Shown: positions 54,133 through 63,308, counted from the stretch's first letter. The stretch: DNA of 64,000 nucleotides from Planctomycetota bacterium (GCA_024280885.1 JAJRPF010000039.1:62001-126000); one strand, 5' to 3'. Numbers and translations are program-made. Notes: a model not told the origin generated them from the letters alone.

Positions 54133-56097
54133 TCATCGAAAGAGGCGAATGGAGTCGCCGAGATTCCAGACGAACGAGCCGCCCTCGGACCACACGCCTC
54201 TCTTCGCCTGGTCACTGGCCACACACCGCACGGCCACGTAGCGTCGACCAGGTGTCAGCAACCGCGGGTCCGCGCTAGAGTCGTCGTCGAAGTGCAATGT
54301 CAGCGGGATCGGGAAACGCGCATCGGTGACATCCCGGAGGACGAGATTGAGCGATGGATCCGGAGCGTCATCGAGGAGTACCGTCACCCGCCCGTCGAGC
54401 GGCGCGCGATCGAGCTCGATGGCCATACTCGCAACGTCTCCACGCGACGCGCGCAGCAGTCGGTGCGCGACCCGAAAGGGCGCAGGTGGAGTGACAAGTA
54501 GAAGTACGTCCCCATCCTGCGACGCCCGCAGTCGAAACGCGAATGCGCCCCGAGCATCGGACAGACCGTGCTGAAGCACCGATGAGTCGAACTCGGCATT
54601 GCGCACGGGGCGGTACTCGACGATGGACGCGCCTGCGATCGGCACCCCGTCTACGTCGCGGACCACCCCCGCAACTCGCGGCGCGCGGCGCATGACAAAT
54701 CGCAATCCCGACACGCCGCCATCCGGTGTTCGCGGGGCTTCCAGCGCCCACACTTCATCGCGCCACACAGCGCCGGAAGCGACGATCGTGCAGTTCGGAA
54801 GGAGGGGCAACGACACCGAGAAGAGCCCGTCGATCGTCGGCCGCATGGCTCCGCTGCGGCCACGGCCCATGCGACGCACAATGTGTGGCGGGAGGTCCGG
54901 AAGGCCGGTCATCCGGAGTCCGAGAGTCACCGATGTCAGATTGTGGGAGAGCGGTCCCTCCTCCTCGACCACGCCGGAGAAACGAACCTCCTGATGGACC
55001 CAGACCTCCTGGGTTCGGCGGATGTCGGCAAGCGATTGGATGACGAGACGGTACGGCCCATCGCGAAGCCTCAGCGTTCCGTCCGCCGTCGCCGGAAGCG
55101 CGAGATCGCCTGCTTCTGAACTCGCAAGCGGCACACGACGCGGCTGGCCGACCGCCACGCCCGCGAGCACGAATTCTGCGCGAAGGTCTGGCACCGACGC
55201 TCCATCGAATACGTTGCGTACGCGCACCGACATGCGATGAGCGACCGGGATCGTTGCAAACGGCTCGACCTCCGTCGGACCGCCGCGGTGCGCGCGCGCA
55301 TCGCGCGTGATCTGGAGCCGGGTCGCGGATGCGACGTGTTCGCGTTCGCTGCGCGTCGCTTCCGACCGTGAGCGTGACGTATCGACGTCGACGGCGGGGG
55401 CTGTGCCAGAGACAACCGCGTCATCCGGGCCAGATCCCAGCACCGCGACCGATGCGGCAATCGAGAGCAGCAGAACGCTCCCTGCGACGAGTCCGACGGC
55501 GAGGTGGGAGATCGTCCGTGACCCCGTCAGATCGTGCGGGGTTTCACGGGCCCCGTCCGCGGCGATCGGCGTCAACGCGACCATCCAGGCGCGGCGGTCT
55601 CCGTACTCGTCATCCAGTACCTGCCGCAGAAGCGCGACTCCTCGCTTCAGACGTGTGCGAGCTGTCTCAAGTGGAACGCCGAGACGGCCCGCGACGTCGA
55701 TCAGCGGGAGTTCTTCGAAGTGACGTAGGAGTACGGCGTCGCGGTAGATCGGAGCCAGGCGCTGCACGGCCCCGAGTACGCGGCGCTGCGTCTCCGCCCG
55801 CTGCGCCACCTCCTCCGGAGTCGCCTGCGCACGTCGCTCAGGTCGCGCACCCTCACGCGCACGGCGCCGAACCTCGCCACGTATCCGCTGCCGATTCTCG
55901 TTCCGGAGCACGGTCGCCAACCAGCCTCGCAAGGCCGCAGAATTGCGCGGCGGTCGCGTCAACGCTGCGATCCACGTCTGCTGGACGAGATCGTCCGCGC
56001 TCGACGGATCCCCTACCAGAGTCCGCGCCAACGACGCGAGCCACGCGCGGTGCTGAAGGTACTCTTCAGGGGCGGGCGAGTCGGTCATGCCGTTCAT
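54133..56097 (-). CDS. ECF sigma factor fused to membrane segment and extracytoplasmic beta domains
   Basis: A 654-residue protein from ATG 56097 (ATG 56088 is an alternative). Residues ~13-80 are sigma region 2 (LVGDPSSADDLVQQTWIAAL, WLATVLRNENRQRIRGE) and ~105-160 region 4 (LAPIYRDAVLLRHFEELPLI, ETARTRLKRGVALLRQVL), giving an RNA polymerase sigma factor of the ECF type. A membrane helix follows at ~198-221 (LAVGLVAGSVLLLSIAASVA). Residues ~225-654 are outside, with at least one carboxypeptidase-regulatory-like module (VAGVVRDVDGVPIAGASIVEY). A sigma factor tied to the membrane with its own sensor-like tail needs no separate anti-sigma factor, and none is seen. Planctomycetes are known for such extended ECFs. 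Confidence 0.88.
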   Translation of the reverse strand: MNGMTDSPAPEEYLQHRAWLASLARTLVGDPSSADDLVQQTWIAALTRPPRNSAALRGWLATVLRNENRQRIRGEVRRRAREGARPERRAQATPEEVAQRAETQRRVLGAVQRLAPIYRDAVLLRHFEELPLIDVAGRLGVPLETARTRLKRGVALLRQVLDDEYGDRRAWMVALTPIAADGARETPHDLTGSRTISHLAVGLVAGSVLLLSIAASVAVLGSGPDDAVVSGTAPAVDVDTSRSRSEATRSEREHVASATRLQITRDARAHRGGPTEVEPFATIPVAHRMSVRVRNVFDGASVPDLRAEFVLAGVAVGQPRRVPLASSEAGDLALPATADGTLRLRDGPYRLVIQSLADIRRTQEVWVHQEVRFSGVVEEEGPLSHNLTSVTLGLRMTGLPDLPPHIVRRMGRGRSGAMRPTIDGLFSVSLPLLPNCTIVASGAVWRDEVWALEAPRTPDGGVSGLRFVMRRAPRVAGVVRDVDGVPIAGASIVEYRPVRNAEFDSSVLQHGLSDARGAFAFRLRASQDGDVLLLVTPPAPFRVAHRLLRASRGDVASMAIELDRAPLDGRVTVLLDDAPDPSLNLVLRDVTDARFPIPLTLHFDDDSSADPRLLTPGRRYVAVRCVASDQAKRGVWSEGGSFVWNLGDSIRLFR

Positions 56098-56208
56098 CGT
56101 GACATGGAGATGCCGCCGCCGGTACTCACGGGTCCAAGAAACATGGGGCAAAGAAACACGACAGACGCCGCGGGCGCGGTCTACCGCGCTGGCGACGGGT
56201 GACGCGCT

Positions 56209-56775
56209 TCAGGCGTCGAGCTTCTTGATCGCCGCCCGGTTGCCCCAGACGTAGTCGAAGAGGGAGAGGAGGGTCACCCCCGCCACGAACCACATGAGGG
56301 GCTGTGAGATCTTCGCTTGGATCTCCTCGATGCTCATCCCGAGGGTCTCCCGCAAGCAACTCGCCGTGAGAATGGTCGTGATCGCGCCGCCCTGGACGAT
56401 GGCCTTGATCTTGCCGGTCAGGCGCGCGGCGACGATCTCGCCCTGGCTCGCGGCCAGGATGCGGACGAAAGCGACGATCGAGTCGCGATAGAAGATCAGC
56501 GCGATCGCCCACACGCTGGCATAGCCGAGCGCGAGGAAACCGAGGAAGACCGTGAACCGGCTGATCGAGTCGGCGAGCGGGTCGAGGATCTTGCCGAGTT
56601 GGCTGATCTGCTGGTAGCGCCGGGCGATGAAGCCGTCGAGGAGATCGGTCGCCTCGAACGTGATCACGAGTCCGAGCGCCACCCACCGCGCGGTCGGCGT
56701 GTCGGTCAGGAACGCCCACAAGAAGAGCGGCGCGCCGAGCAGACGGCAGAGCGTCAGGATGTTCGGGAGCTTCAC
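56209..56775 (-). CDS. pgsA: CDP-alcohol phosphatidyltransferase, likely PGP synthase
   Basis: A 188-residue membrane enzyme. The CDP-alcohol motif D-x2-D-G-x2-A-R-x8-G-x3-D-x3-D is complete: D44, D47, G48, A51, R52, G61, D65, D69 in DLLDGFIARR...GKILDPLAD. The length and opening KLPNILTLCRLLGAPLFLWAF fit phosphatidylglycerophosphate synthase, which joins CDP-diacylglycerol to glycerol 3-phosphate. Another CDP-alcohol transferase is possible. The GTG at 56775 overlaps the stop of the DUF89 gene by 4 bp, so the two are translationally coupled. Confidence 0.85.
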   Translation of the reverse strand: MKLPNILTLCRLLGAPLFLWAFLTDTPTARWVALGLVITFEATDLLDGFIARRYQQISQLGKILDPLADSISRFTVFLGFLALGYASVWAIALIFYRDSIVAFVRILAASQGEIVAARLTGKIKAIVQGGAITTILTASCLRETLGMSIEEIQAKISQPLMWFVAGVTLLSLFDYVWGNRAAIKKLDA

Positions 56776-57812
56776 GCGTCCGCCGACTCCCCTACCGCGA
56801 CGCCGGGCGCGACCTCGGGCGGGGCTTCGGGCGGGGCTTCGGGCGGGAGTGTCGAACCGTGTTCGGACCCGTCACCACAGAGATCGTAGTGCCCCGGGAT
56901 CGGGCCGACGACGGTCGCGAGCGAGAGCCGCTTCGACGTGCCGAACTTCTCCGAGATCAGGTCGCACTTGGTCGTCAGCAGACACGCGACCGCCGTGCCG
57001 AGGTCGGCGCGATTACCGTACGCGACGTAGAAGTTCGCCTGCCCCTTCGTCAGCACGAGATCGGCGCGCGCGATCTCGTCGAGAAGCCGCGGCGACGCCT
57101 CCTCGAGCGAGATGCCGAGTGTGTCCGGCCCCGCCTCGAAGATCTCGTCCGCGGCGTCGTCGAGGCCCACGTGGCGGAAGTCGTCAAGCGTCGCATCGGA
57201 CGTGATCGGGCCCCCGCGGTAGGGCACGACGACGGTCGCACCGTACGAGCGGATCTCCCGGACGAGAAGCGCGTCGAACGCGATCTCGCCGACGTTGTCG
57301 GGGATGTAGAGCACGCGCTTCGCGGCGCGCGCGAGTCGCTCGATCTCGCTCGTGCGATCGACGTCAAATCCGCGCCCGACGACCTCGCGCAGCATCTCCC
57401 CCACCTCGTCCTCGCCGAAGTCGTAGCCGATGCCGGCAGTGCGGAAGTCGAGGTGATTCCCGGCGACGGCCCAGGCGCAGAGCGTGGCGAAGCGCGCGGT
57501 TGGCGAGAGGGTCGCGACATCGACGGCGACGCGTTCGGCCAGCGCGAGTCCGGCCCGATTGCACCCGTCGCGGAGTTCGCGGAAGGGCAACTCGTCGCCC
57601 GCCTCTTCCTTGAGGATGCGGTGAACGCCGGTGATGTACCACGACGGCAGATGCCCTTCTTCCCAGTGTTCGGAGAGCCACTTCTCGGCTCGCTCGACGA
57701 TGCGACTGCGCACATCGGAGGAGTAGCCGAGGAGATCGAGCGCACCGACAAGGTCGTGCGAAATGCACGGCCGGCAGCGGGGATCAAGGACAGGAACGCG
57801 GGGAAGGGTCAT
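56772..57812 (-). CDS. DUF89/ARMT1-like damage-control phosphatase family protein
   Basis: A 346-residue cytoplasmic protein. Metal-site landmarks are GNHLDF (N119), YIPDNVGEIAFD (D172, N173, E176, D180) and LTKGQANFYV (K256-N260). An N-terminal PRCRPCISHD (C13, C16) matches the bacterial/archaeal subgroup that starts with a Cys pair. Family members are metal-dependent phosphatases acting on reactive or misformed sugar and metabolite phosphates. The last ~30 residues are a PPEA repeat from a 12-bp DNA repeat (~56815-56848). The following gene encodes PgsA-type transferase. ATG 57812 was chosen over an upstream Arg-rich extension. Confidence 0.87.
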   Translation of the reverse strand: MTLPRVPVLDPRCRPCISHDLVGALDLLGYSSDVRSRIVERAEKWLSEHWEEGHLPSWYITGVHRILKEEAGDELPFRELRDGCNRAGLALAERVAVDVATLSPTARFATLCAWAVAGNHLDFRTAGIGYDFGEDEVGEMLREVVGRGFDVDRTSEIERLARAAKRVLYIPDNVGEIAFDALLVREIRSYGATVVVPYRGGPITSDATLDDFRHVGLDDAADEIFEAGPDTLGISLEEASPRLLDEIARADLVLTKGQANFYVAYGNRADLGTAVACLLTTKCDLISEKFGTSKRLSLATVVGPIPGHYDLCGDGSEHGSTLPPEAPPEAPPEVAPGVAVGESADA

Positions 57813-57970
57813 GCTGACCCGGGCAGAATAGGAGCGGGGCGGCAGCCCGCGCCGAAATACGGTGAGGAACGAGTCGCGAGCCTCGCCGCCGGGCGCGCTG
57901 CCCTCCACGCAGCTCTTCACGCAGGAAGAAGACGGGAAGCCTCGGCGCCCGTCGAACGTCCAAGGATGAC

Positions 57971-59299
57971 ATGAAGCGTCACGCACACCGCCACGAAGAG
58001 GGGATCGCCCTCCTGCTCGTCCTGATTGCACTCGTTCTCGTGGCGGCGCTCGCCACCGAGGTCTCGCAGACCGCGGCGACGCAAGGCCGCATCGGGCGCA
58101 ACACGATGAACGACTTCCTGCTGCGCAGTGCCATCGAGGGGCGCGCCAACATCTGCCGCGCGGCGCTCAAATACGACGCGACGAACGGCGAGAGCATCGA
58201 CACCGAGTCGGATGACTGGTCGTGGAAGAACAAGGACACGCTCTCGTCGTGGGGCGAGCGTGCATCGGACGCGAGTAGCTCCTCGCAGGGGCCGGATAGC
58301 TCCGCGTACGCGAATACCAACGTGCAGATCGTCGCGTGGATCGAGGACGAGCGCGCAAAGGTCAACCTGCTGGGCCTGAGCCGACCGCGTGAGACGGCGG
58401 ATTTCAAGAACACGTACGAGTTGCTCATCCGGGTGATCGACGAGTTCCGCGAGCCCTGGTCGAGCCTGGATCAGTCGGAAGCCGACGCCTCCGAGATGGT
58501 GGACGACCTGACCGACTGGCTCGAGGAGCAATCCGACGACGACGAAAACCCCATGCCCTCGGTGCTCTCCGGACGCGGTCGGTTGCAATCCATCAACGAC
58601 CTCCTCCGCGTGCCCGGGGGAAAGTGGAAGAAGGCGCTCCTCTTCGACGTGCTCGATCCAGACGCGGACCCCGACGACGGTGGGACCGACTACGGCTCCG
58701 GAGGCGGCACGGACGCCGAGTGGTCGCGCTCGAACGGCATCCCGGGGCTCGCCAACTACCTGACAGTCCACGCGGAGTCGCAGGCGAACGCGCCGCTGCG
58801 CATCAACATCAACACCTGCTCGAAGGTGGTGCTCCGCGCGCTCTTCGATGCACGCGACGCCGACCTGGCAGACGAGATCATCGAGAATCGTCGCGAGGGC
58901 GCGGAAGACCCAGGCGGTTCGTCCGATCCCGCTGGCGGTGCAGCGGGAGGCTCGGCCGGCAGCGGCGACGCGGCGGGTGCCGACGACGAGAGCGGCTACT
59001 TCAAGAACAAGGGTCAGCTCACGCGTGTCGAGGGGATGGCCAACGCGCTCGACGAGTACCCGCGCCTCAACTTCTTCGCCGACACGCGCAGCGACGTGTT
59101 CTCGATCCGTATCGTCGCCACGATGGTGACGGGAACGACCGAGAGCAGCTTCGGCGACGATCCCGACCAGCAGACCGGGCCACGCGATATCACGGCGTCG
59201 TACCAGTATCGCGAAGTCGTCCAGCGCACGGAGCAGGGCTTCGTCACGCTCTTCGTCGAACGTCGCCACGACCCGATCTACCAGCAAAACAATCAGTAG
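57971..59299 (+). CDS. gspK: Type II secretion minor pseudopilin GspK
   Basis: A 442-residue GspK. Residues 10-30 (EGIALLLVLIALVLVAALAT) are the prepilin-like helix, preceded by the basic MKRHAHRHE; the typical Gly before the cleavage site is G11. The globular part includes VQIVAWIEDERAKVNLLGL, LTDWLEEQSDDDENPMPSVL and two helix-hairpin-helix-like segments (INTCSKVVLRALFDARDADLADEIIENRR). A Gly/Ala/Ser/Asp-rich insert at ~315-345 is unusual. It caps the pseudopilus tip with other minor pseudopilins, which are not in this window. It diverges from the DUF89 gene. Confidence 0.9.
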   Translation: MKRHAHRHEEGIALLLVLIALVLVAALATEVSQTAATQGRIGRNTMNDFLLRSAIEGRANICRAALKYDATNGESIDTESDDWSWKNKDTLSSWGERASDASSSSQGPDSSAYANTNVQIVAWIEDERAKVNLLGLSRPRETADFKNTYELLIRVIDEFREPWSSLDQSEADASEMVDDLTDWLEEQSDDDENPMPSVLSGRGRLQSINDLLRVPGGKWKKALLFDVLDPDADPDDGGTDYGSGGGTDAEWSRSNGIPGLANYLTVHAESQANAPLRININTCSKVVLRALFDARDADLADEIIENRREGAEDPGGSSDPAGGAAGGSAGSGDAAGADDESGYFKNKGQLTRVEGMANALDEYPRLNFFADTRSDVFSIRIVATMVTGTTESSFGDDPDQQTGPRDITASYQYREVVQRTEQGFVTLFVERRHDPIYQQNNQ

Positions 59300-59529
59300 C
59301 CACACCCTGTAGCCACTCAGTCCGGGTCGGGAGAAGTCCGGCGGCATCCAGAGCAGACGCGTGGCCACGGAACCGAAATGCACCCCAAAGGGTCGTCGCG
59401 CCCCCCACCGCCGAGGCCGGATCCGCTCCCCCCGCGCTTCCTTGAATGGCAGACGAGACAGGTCTACCGTGCCGGAATCGCCCGTCGGACTGAGCTGAGC
59501 CTCGGTCGCCCCCCTCCGGAGCACTTCCC

Positions 59530-60294
59530 ATGAGCCACCGCCCGATCCTCGTCGCCGGGAACTGGAAGATGCAACTCGTCGCCGCCGAGGCGCGCCATCT
59601 CGCGAAGGAAGTCGCGCAGGCGGCGGCGGATCACTCCGGGACGGATGTGGCGATCTTCCCCTCGTTCACGCTGCTCCACACCGCGAGGACCGCGCTCGAA
59701 GGCTCCTCCGTCGCGCTCGGGGCGCAAGCGTGCCATCCGGCCGAGAACGGCGCCCACACCGGCGAGATCTCGACCACGATGCTGCGCGACGCGGGCTGCA
59801 GGGTGGTGCTCTGCGGGCACAGCGAGCGTCGGGCGGCCGGCGTTTCGGACGCCGAGGTCGGCGCGCGCGTACACGCCGCGCTGCACGCGGGATTGCGCGT
59901 CATCCTCTGCGTTGGCGAGACACTCTCGGAACGGGAAGCCGAGGAGACCGAGTCCGTCCTCGCGCGGCAACTCGCCGAGGGCATCGCAGCGGTCGCGGAA
60001 AGCGAACTCGAGAGCATCGAGTTGGCCTACGAACCGGTCTGGGCGATCGGCACGGGCAAGACCGCGACTCCCGATATCGCGGCCGCGGCCCACGTCTTTC
60101 TGCGCGGGCAGATGGTCGAGAAGTTCGGGGATGCCGGGCGGGGCCCGCGCATCCTGTACGGCGGTAGCGTGAAACCGGGCAACGCGGCGGAGCTCCTGGC
60201 GGCCGACGAGGTGCGCGGGGTGCTGGTCGGCGGAGCCTCGCTCGACGGCGCGTCATTTCGCGGCATCATCCAGGCGGCGGCGGGCGGCAACTGA
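59530..60294 (+). CDS. tpiA: Triosephosphate isomerase
   Basis: A 254-residue TIM-barrel enzyme interconverting dihydroxyacetone phosphate and glyceraldehyde 3-phosphate. The substrate lysine is K13 in AGNWKMQ, the electrophilic histidine H97 in CGHSERR, and the catalytic base E168 in AYEPVWAIGTG; GGSVKPGNA is the phosphate-binding loop. The ATG at 59530 follows a CCCTCCGGAGC purine patch. secG follows 101 bp downstream, the first of the usual planctomycete tpiA-secG pairing. Confidence 0.98.
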   Translation: MSHRPILVAGNWKMQLVAAEARHLAKEVAQAAADHSGTDVAIFPSFTLLHTARTALEGSSVALGAQACHPAENGAHTGEISTTMLRDAGCRVVLCGHSERRAAGVSDAEVGARVHAALHAGLRVILCVGETLSEREAEETESVLARQLAEGIAAVAESELESIELAYEPVWAIGTGKTATPDIAAAAHVFLRGQMVEKFGDAGRGPRILYGGSVKPGNAAELLAADEVRGVLVGGASLDGASFRGIIQAAAGGN

Positions 60295-60395
60295 GTCCGG
60301 TAGCCTGCTCGGGCACACTCGAGAGAGGCGCGCGAGCACGATCTAAGAACACACACAGAACGCTTCAGAGAAGACGTAGAGAGCGGAGTCGATCG

Positions 60396-60677
60396 ATGGA
60401 ATTCATCCTGGGCATCCTGGCCGTCACGGCCGTCGTCACGAGCATCCTGCTGATGGTCGTGATCCTCCTTCAGGAGCCGAAGGGCGGCGGCCTCGCGGCA
60501 GCACTCGGCGGCAGCGGCATGGAGGCGATCGGCGTCAATACCGGAAGCGTGAACAAGTTCACCTCCACGGTCGCGGCGATCTGGATTCTGACGTGCCTGG
60601 CGCACGCGGTCCTGATGGACACGGGTCCGAGCATCCAGTCCAAGCCCGACACCGACACACCCTCAGAGGGCGAGTAA
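60396..60677 (+). CDS. secG: Preprotein translocase subunit SecG
   Basis: A 93-residue inner-membrane protein with two helices, ~4-26 (ILGILAVTAVVTSILLMVVI) and ~56-74, joined by the conserved EPKGGGLAAALGGSG loop that identifies SecG. It aids SecYEG-dependent protein export. The ATG at 60396 follows GCGGAG. It lies between tpiA and yicC on one strand. Confidence 0.95.
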   Translation: MEFILGILAVTAVVTSILLMVVILLQEPKGGGLAAALGGSGMEAIGVNTGSVNKFTSTVAAIWILTCLAHAVLMDTGPSIQSKPDTDTPSEGE

Positions 60678-60803
60678 GCCCGCGCGCAAGCGCAGAGCCC
60701 ACGGCGCAGGGCCCGCCTCGCCCCCAAGCACGGCGTCCATGATCGCGGGCGGGAACGGATCGCGGGCGGGAACGGCAAGGCGGACGAGGAGTGGCAGAGC
60801 GTC

Positions 60804-61754
60804 ATGCAGAGCGCGGATGACACCAAGAGTGCGAGCGATGGCGGCGAGACCGCGGACGACGCGGGCGTCCGGTCCATGACGGGTTTCGGACGCGCCGAGG
60901 CGCGCGCAACTCAACTCGGCGTGCGCGTCGAGGTGCGCAGCGTGAACGCGCGGCATCTGAAGCTATCGTGCCGCGCGCCGTCGGAACTCGACGCCCGATT
61001 GCACGCGATCGAAGCCGTGGTCCGAGAGCGCGTGACGCGTGGCACCGTCACGCTGACCGTGGCATTGGAGCGCACGTCGGGCGCCGCGCCCTCGCGCATC
61101 GACGCGGGAGTTCTGGCCGACTATGCCGAGCAGGCGCGCGCCGCGGCAGTCGCGGCAGGGCTCCCGTCGGACATCGGACTCGACACGCTGATCCGCCTGC
61201 CCGGAGTGCTGACGGAGGCGACATCGGCGTCCGATGTGGGAGCAACCGATGCCCGCGATTGGGATACGATCCGGGGCACGGTCGAAGCGGCGCTGGCGGA
61301 ACTGGTTGCGATGCGAACCCGCGAGGGCGCGAATACCGCGCAGGTTCTGCGGGCGGGCGCCGACGCGATCGAGACTCTCGCCGCGGCGATCCGAGACCGC
61401 GTACCGACCGCTCTGGTCGAGCATCAGCGGCGCCTGCGTGAGCGACTCGACACTCTTCTCGGTGACGCGGGTGGCATGCCGGTCGAGATCGTGGCCCGCG
61501 AGGCGGCCGTCCTGTCGGAGAAGACCGACATCGCGGAGGAGTTGGAGCGATTGACGAGCCACGTCGCTCAGTGGCGCGAGACGCTCGATGGCGGCGGACC
61601 GATCGGACGACGACTCGAGTTCTTGACGCAGGAGCTCGGGCGCGAGGCCAATACGATCGGCTCGAAGTCCGCCGATCCGGCCATCCGCGACGCCGTCATC
61701 GACCTGAAACTCGAGATCGATCGATTGAAGGAACAGGCGGCGAACATCGAGTAG
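60804..61754 (+). CDS. yicC: YicC-family endoribonuclease
   Basis: A 316-residue protein of the YicC/YloC family. The N-terminal landmark RSMTGFGRAEA and SVNARHLKL, the central EGANTAQVLR and the C-terminal DGGGPIGRRLEFLTQELGREANTIGSK (key 19 residues) DPAIRD...LEIDRLKEQ are diagnostic. Family members are ring-shaped RNases. This one has a ~22-residue acidic N-terminal extension; a second Met lies at residue 25. gmk follows 62 bp downstream, the usual order in many bacteria. Confidence 0.93.
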   Translation: MQSADDTKSASDGGETADDAGVRSMTGFGRAEARATQLGVRVEVRSVNARHLKLSCRAPSELDARLHAIEAVVRERVTRGTVTLTVALERTSGAAPSRIDAGVLADYAEQARAAAVAAGLPSDIGLDTLIRLPGVLTEATSASDVGATDARDWDTIRGTVEAALAELVAMRTREGANTAQVLRAGADAIETLAAAIRDRVPTALVEHQRRLRERLDTLLGDAGGMPVEIVAREAAVLSEKTDIAEELERLTSHVAQWRETLDGGGPIGRRLEFLTQELGREANTIGSKSADPAIRDAVIDLKLEIDRLKEQAANIE

Positions 61755-61816
61755 CCGCTGCGGCGCGACTTTCTCAGGCACCGACTCAGGCACCGAACCC
61801 CGCGCCACAACCAGAT

Positions 61817-62413
61817 ATGCTCCCAACGACTCCTCCCCCGTCAGTGACCCCGGCGCCCGAATTGCCACGCCTGATCGTGCTCTCCGGCCCCTCGGGCGTC
61901 GGCAAGACCACGGTCGGCGAGGGCTTGGTCCGCAACCCGTCGATCCGGCGCGCAGTGACCGCGACCACGCGGGCGCCACGGGCGGGCGAGGTCGATGGCC
62001 GCGAGTACCTCTTCCTCGGCCGTGCCGCATTCGAGACTGATATCGCCGCCGGGCGCTTCCTCGAGCACGCCAACGTCCACGGCAACCTCTACGGGACGCC
62101 GCGCGATCAGGTCGATGCGATCACGGCCGCGGGCCAGAACTGCCTGCTCATCATTGACGTGCAGGGTGCCGCGACGCTCCGCGAACAGGGCATCGATGCG
62201 CTCTACGTGTTCCTGGCGCCCCCCTCGTGGGAGGTGCTGGAGGCCCGGCTGCGGGGACGCGGGACGGACGACCCCGAGGTCGTTGCCCGACGGCTCCGGA
62301 ACGCACAGGCCGAACTCGGGCGCCAGAACGAATACGACACGGTCGTCATAAATGATGACTTGGACACCGCAATCGCGCAGATTGAGGGGCTCGCCGGTGG
62401 TCCCGGCCTCTAG
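61817..62413 (+). CDS. gmk: Guanylate kinase
   Basis: A 198-residue kinase phosphorylating GMP to GDP. The P-loop is GPSGVGKT (24-31); ATTRAPRAGEVDGREYLFL is the GMP-binding region and HGNLYGTPRDQVDA and LLIIDVQGAATL follow as usual. The ATG at 61817 gives a ~17-residue Pro-rich N-terminal lead. The gene sits between yicC and rpoZ. Confidence 0.97.
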   Translation: MLPTTPPPSVTPAPELPRLIVLSGPSGVGKTTVGEGLVRNPSIRRAVTATTRAPRAGEVDGREYLFLGRAAFETDIAAGRFLEHANVHGNLYGTPRDQVDAITAAGQNCLLIIDVQGAATLREQGIDALYVFLAPPSWEVLEARLRGRGTDDPEVVARRLRNAQAELGRQNEYDTVVINDDLDTAIAQIEGLAGGPGL

Positions 62414-62458
62414 AGGCTGGGCAACCCCACCCGCGTGACCTTCCAGGAGACGAGTGCA

Positions 62459-62671
62459 ATGGGTATTGACACGATTCGACAGATCGACCGCCTCGACGAG
62501 AAGCTCGGCGGTCGCTTTCTGCTGACCTCGCTCATCCAGCGCCGCATCCAGGAACTCATCCGGGGCGCACCGCGTTTCGCCGAGGCCGCCACGCCCCTGC
62601 GGACCGCGCTTCTGGAGATTGAGTCCGGCAAAATCGAGGCTTGCGAAGCGCCCGAGGAACCGACGCTCTGA
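62459..62671 (+). CDS. rpoZ: RNA polymerase omega subunit
   Basis: A 70-residue omega subunit that supports assembly of the beta' subunit. The core LDEKLGGRFLLTSLIQRRIQELIRG is typical. The ATG at 62459 has an AGGAG site 9 bases upstream. It is short but complete, and keeps the gmk-rpoZ-coaC order seen across many bacteria. Confidence 0.9.
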   Translation: MGIDTIRQIDRLDEKLGGRFLLTSLIQRRIQELIRGAPRFAEAATPLRTALLEIESGKIEACEAPEEPTL

Positions 62672-62705
62672 GGCGTGTGCTGAGGCAGGCAGACAGGAGG
62701 CAGCG

Positions 62706-63308
62706 ATGAGCGATTCCTCCACTGGGCCGTCCTCCACTGGGCCGTCCTCCACTGGCCCTCTCCCCTTGCAAGGCCGCAGCGTCGTCCTGGGGATCTGCGG
62801 CAGTATCGCGGCTTACAAGGGCGCCGACCTCTGCTCCAAGCTGGTGCAACTGGGCGCTGACGTCACGGTCGTGATGACCGACGCCGCCACGAAGTTCGTC
62901 GGCCCGATGACCTTCCAGGCGCTGACGGGACGACACGTCGTCGTCGATCCGTACACCCACGAAGAGGGCGTGCATGTCGAGCACATCGGGCTCGCAGATC
63001 GCGCCGAGTGCTTCGTCGTAGCCCCGGCGACGGCCAACTTCCTCGCGAAGGCGGCCCACGGCATCGCGGACGACGTACTCACGTCGTCGCTACTCGCCGT
63101 CACGTGCCCGGTCCTGGTCGCCCCCGCGATGAACGTCCGCATGTGGCAGCACAAGGCCGTCGTGCGCAACGTCGCGACCGCTCGCGAACTCGGCTACGAG
63201 ATCGCGGAGCCCGGCGAAGGCTTCCTCGCCTGCCGCGACGTCGGCGCCGGACGGCTCGCAGAGCCCGCCGACATCGCCGCGCGTGTCGGCGCTCTGCTGA
63301 CCGCCTGA
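62706..63308 (+). CDS. coaC: Phosphopantothenoylcysteine decarboxylase (CoaC domain)
   Basis: A 200-residue FMN-dependent decarboxylase for coenzyme A synthesis. ICGSIAAYKGA (30-40), the catalytic H93 in VEHIGLAD, PAMNVRMW (140-147) and the cysteine C176 in FLACRDVGAGR are all present. The CoaB synthetase half is absent; the protein ends right after the decarboxylase domain, so CoaB must be encoded elsewhere. Residues 4-18 are three STGPS repeats from a 15-bp DNA repeat (62715-62757). The ATG at 62706 follows GGAGGC. Confidence 0.93.
   Translation: MSDSSTGPSSTGPSSTGPLPLQGRSVVLGICGSIAAYKGADLCSKLVQLGADVTVVMTDAATKFVGPMTFQALTGRHVVVDPYTHEEGVHVEHIGLADRAECFVVAPATANFLAKAAHGIADDVLTSSLLAVTCPVLVAPAMNVRMWQHKAVVRNVATARELGYEIAEPGEGFLACRDVGAGRLAEPADIAARVGALLTA
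62715..62757 (+). repeat. 15-bp repeat inside coaC
   Basis: Three tandem copies (the last partial) of TCCTCCACTGGGCCG encode the STGPS repeats at the CoaC N-terminus, before the conserved flavoprotein fold. Confidence 0.9.
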
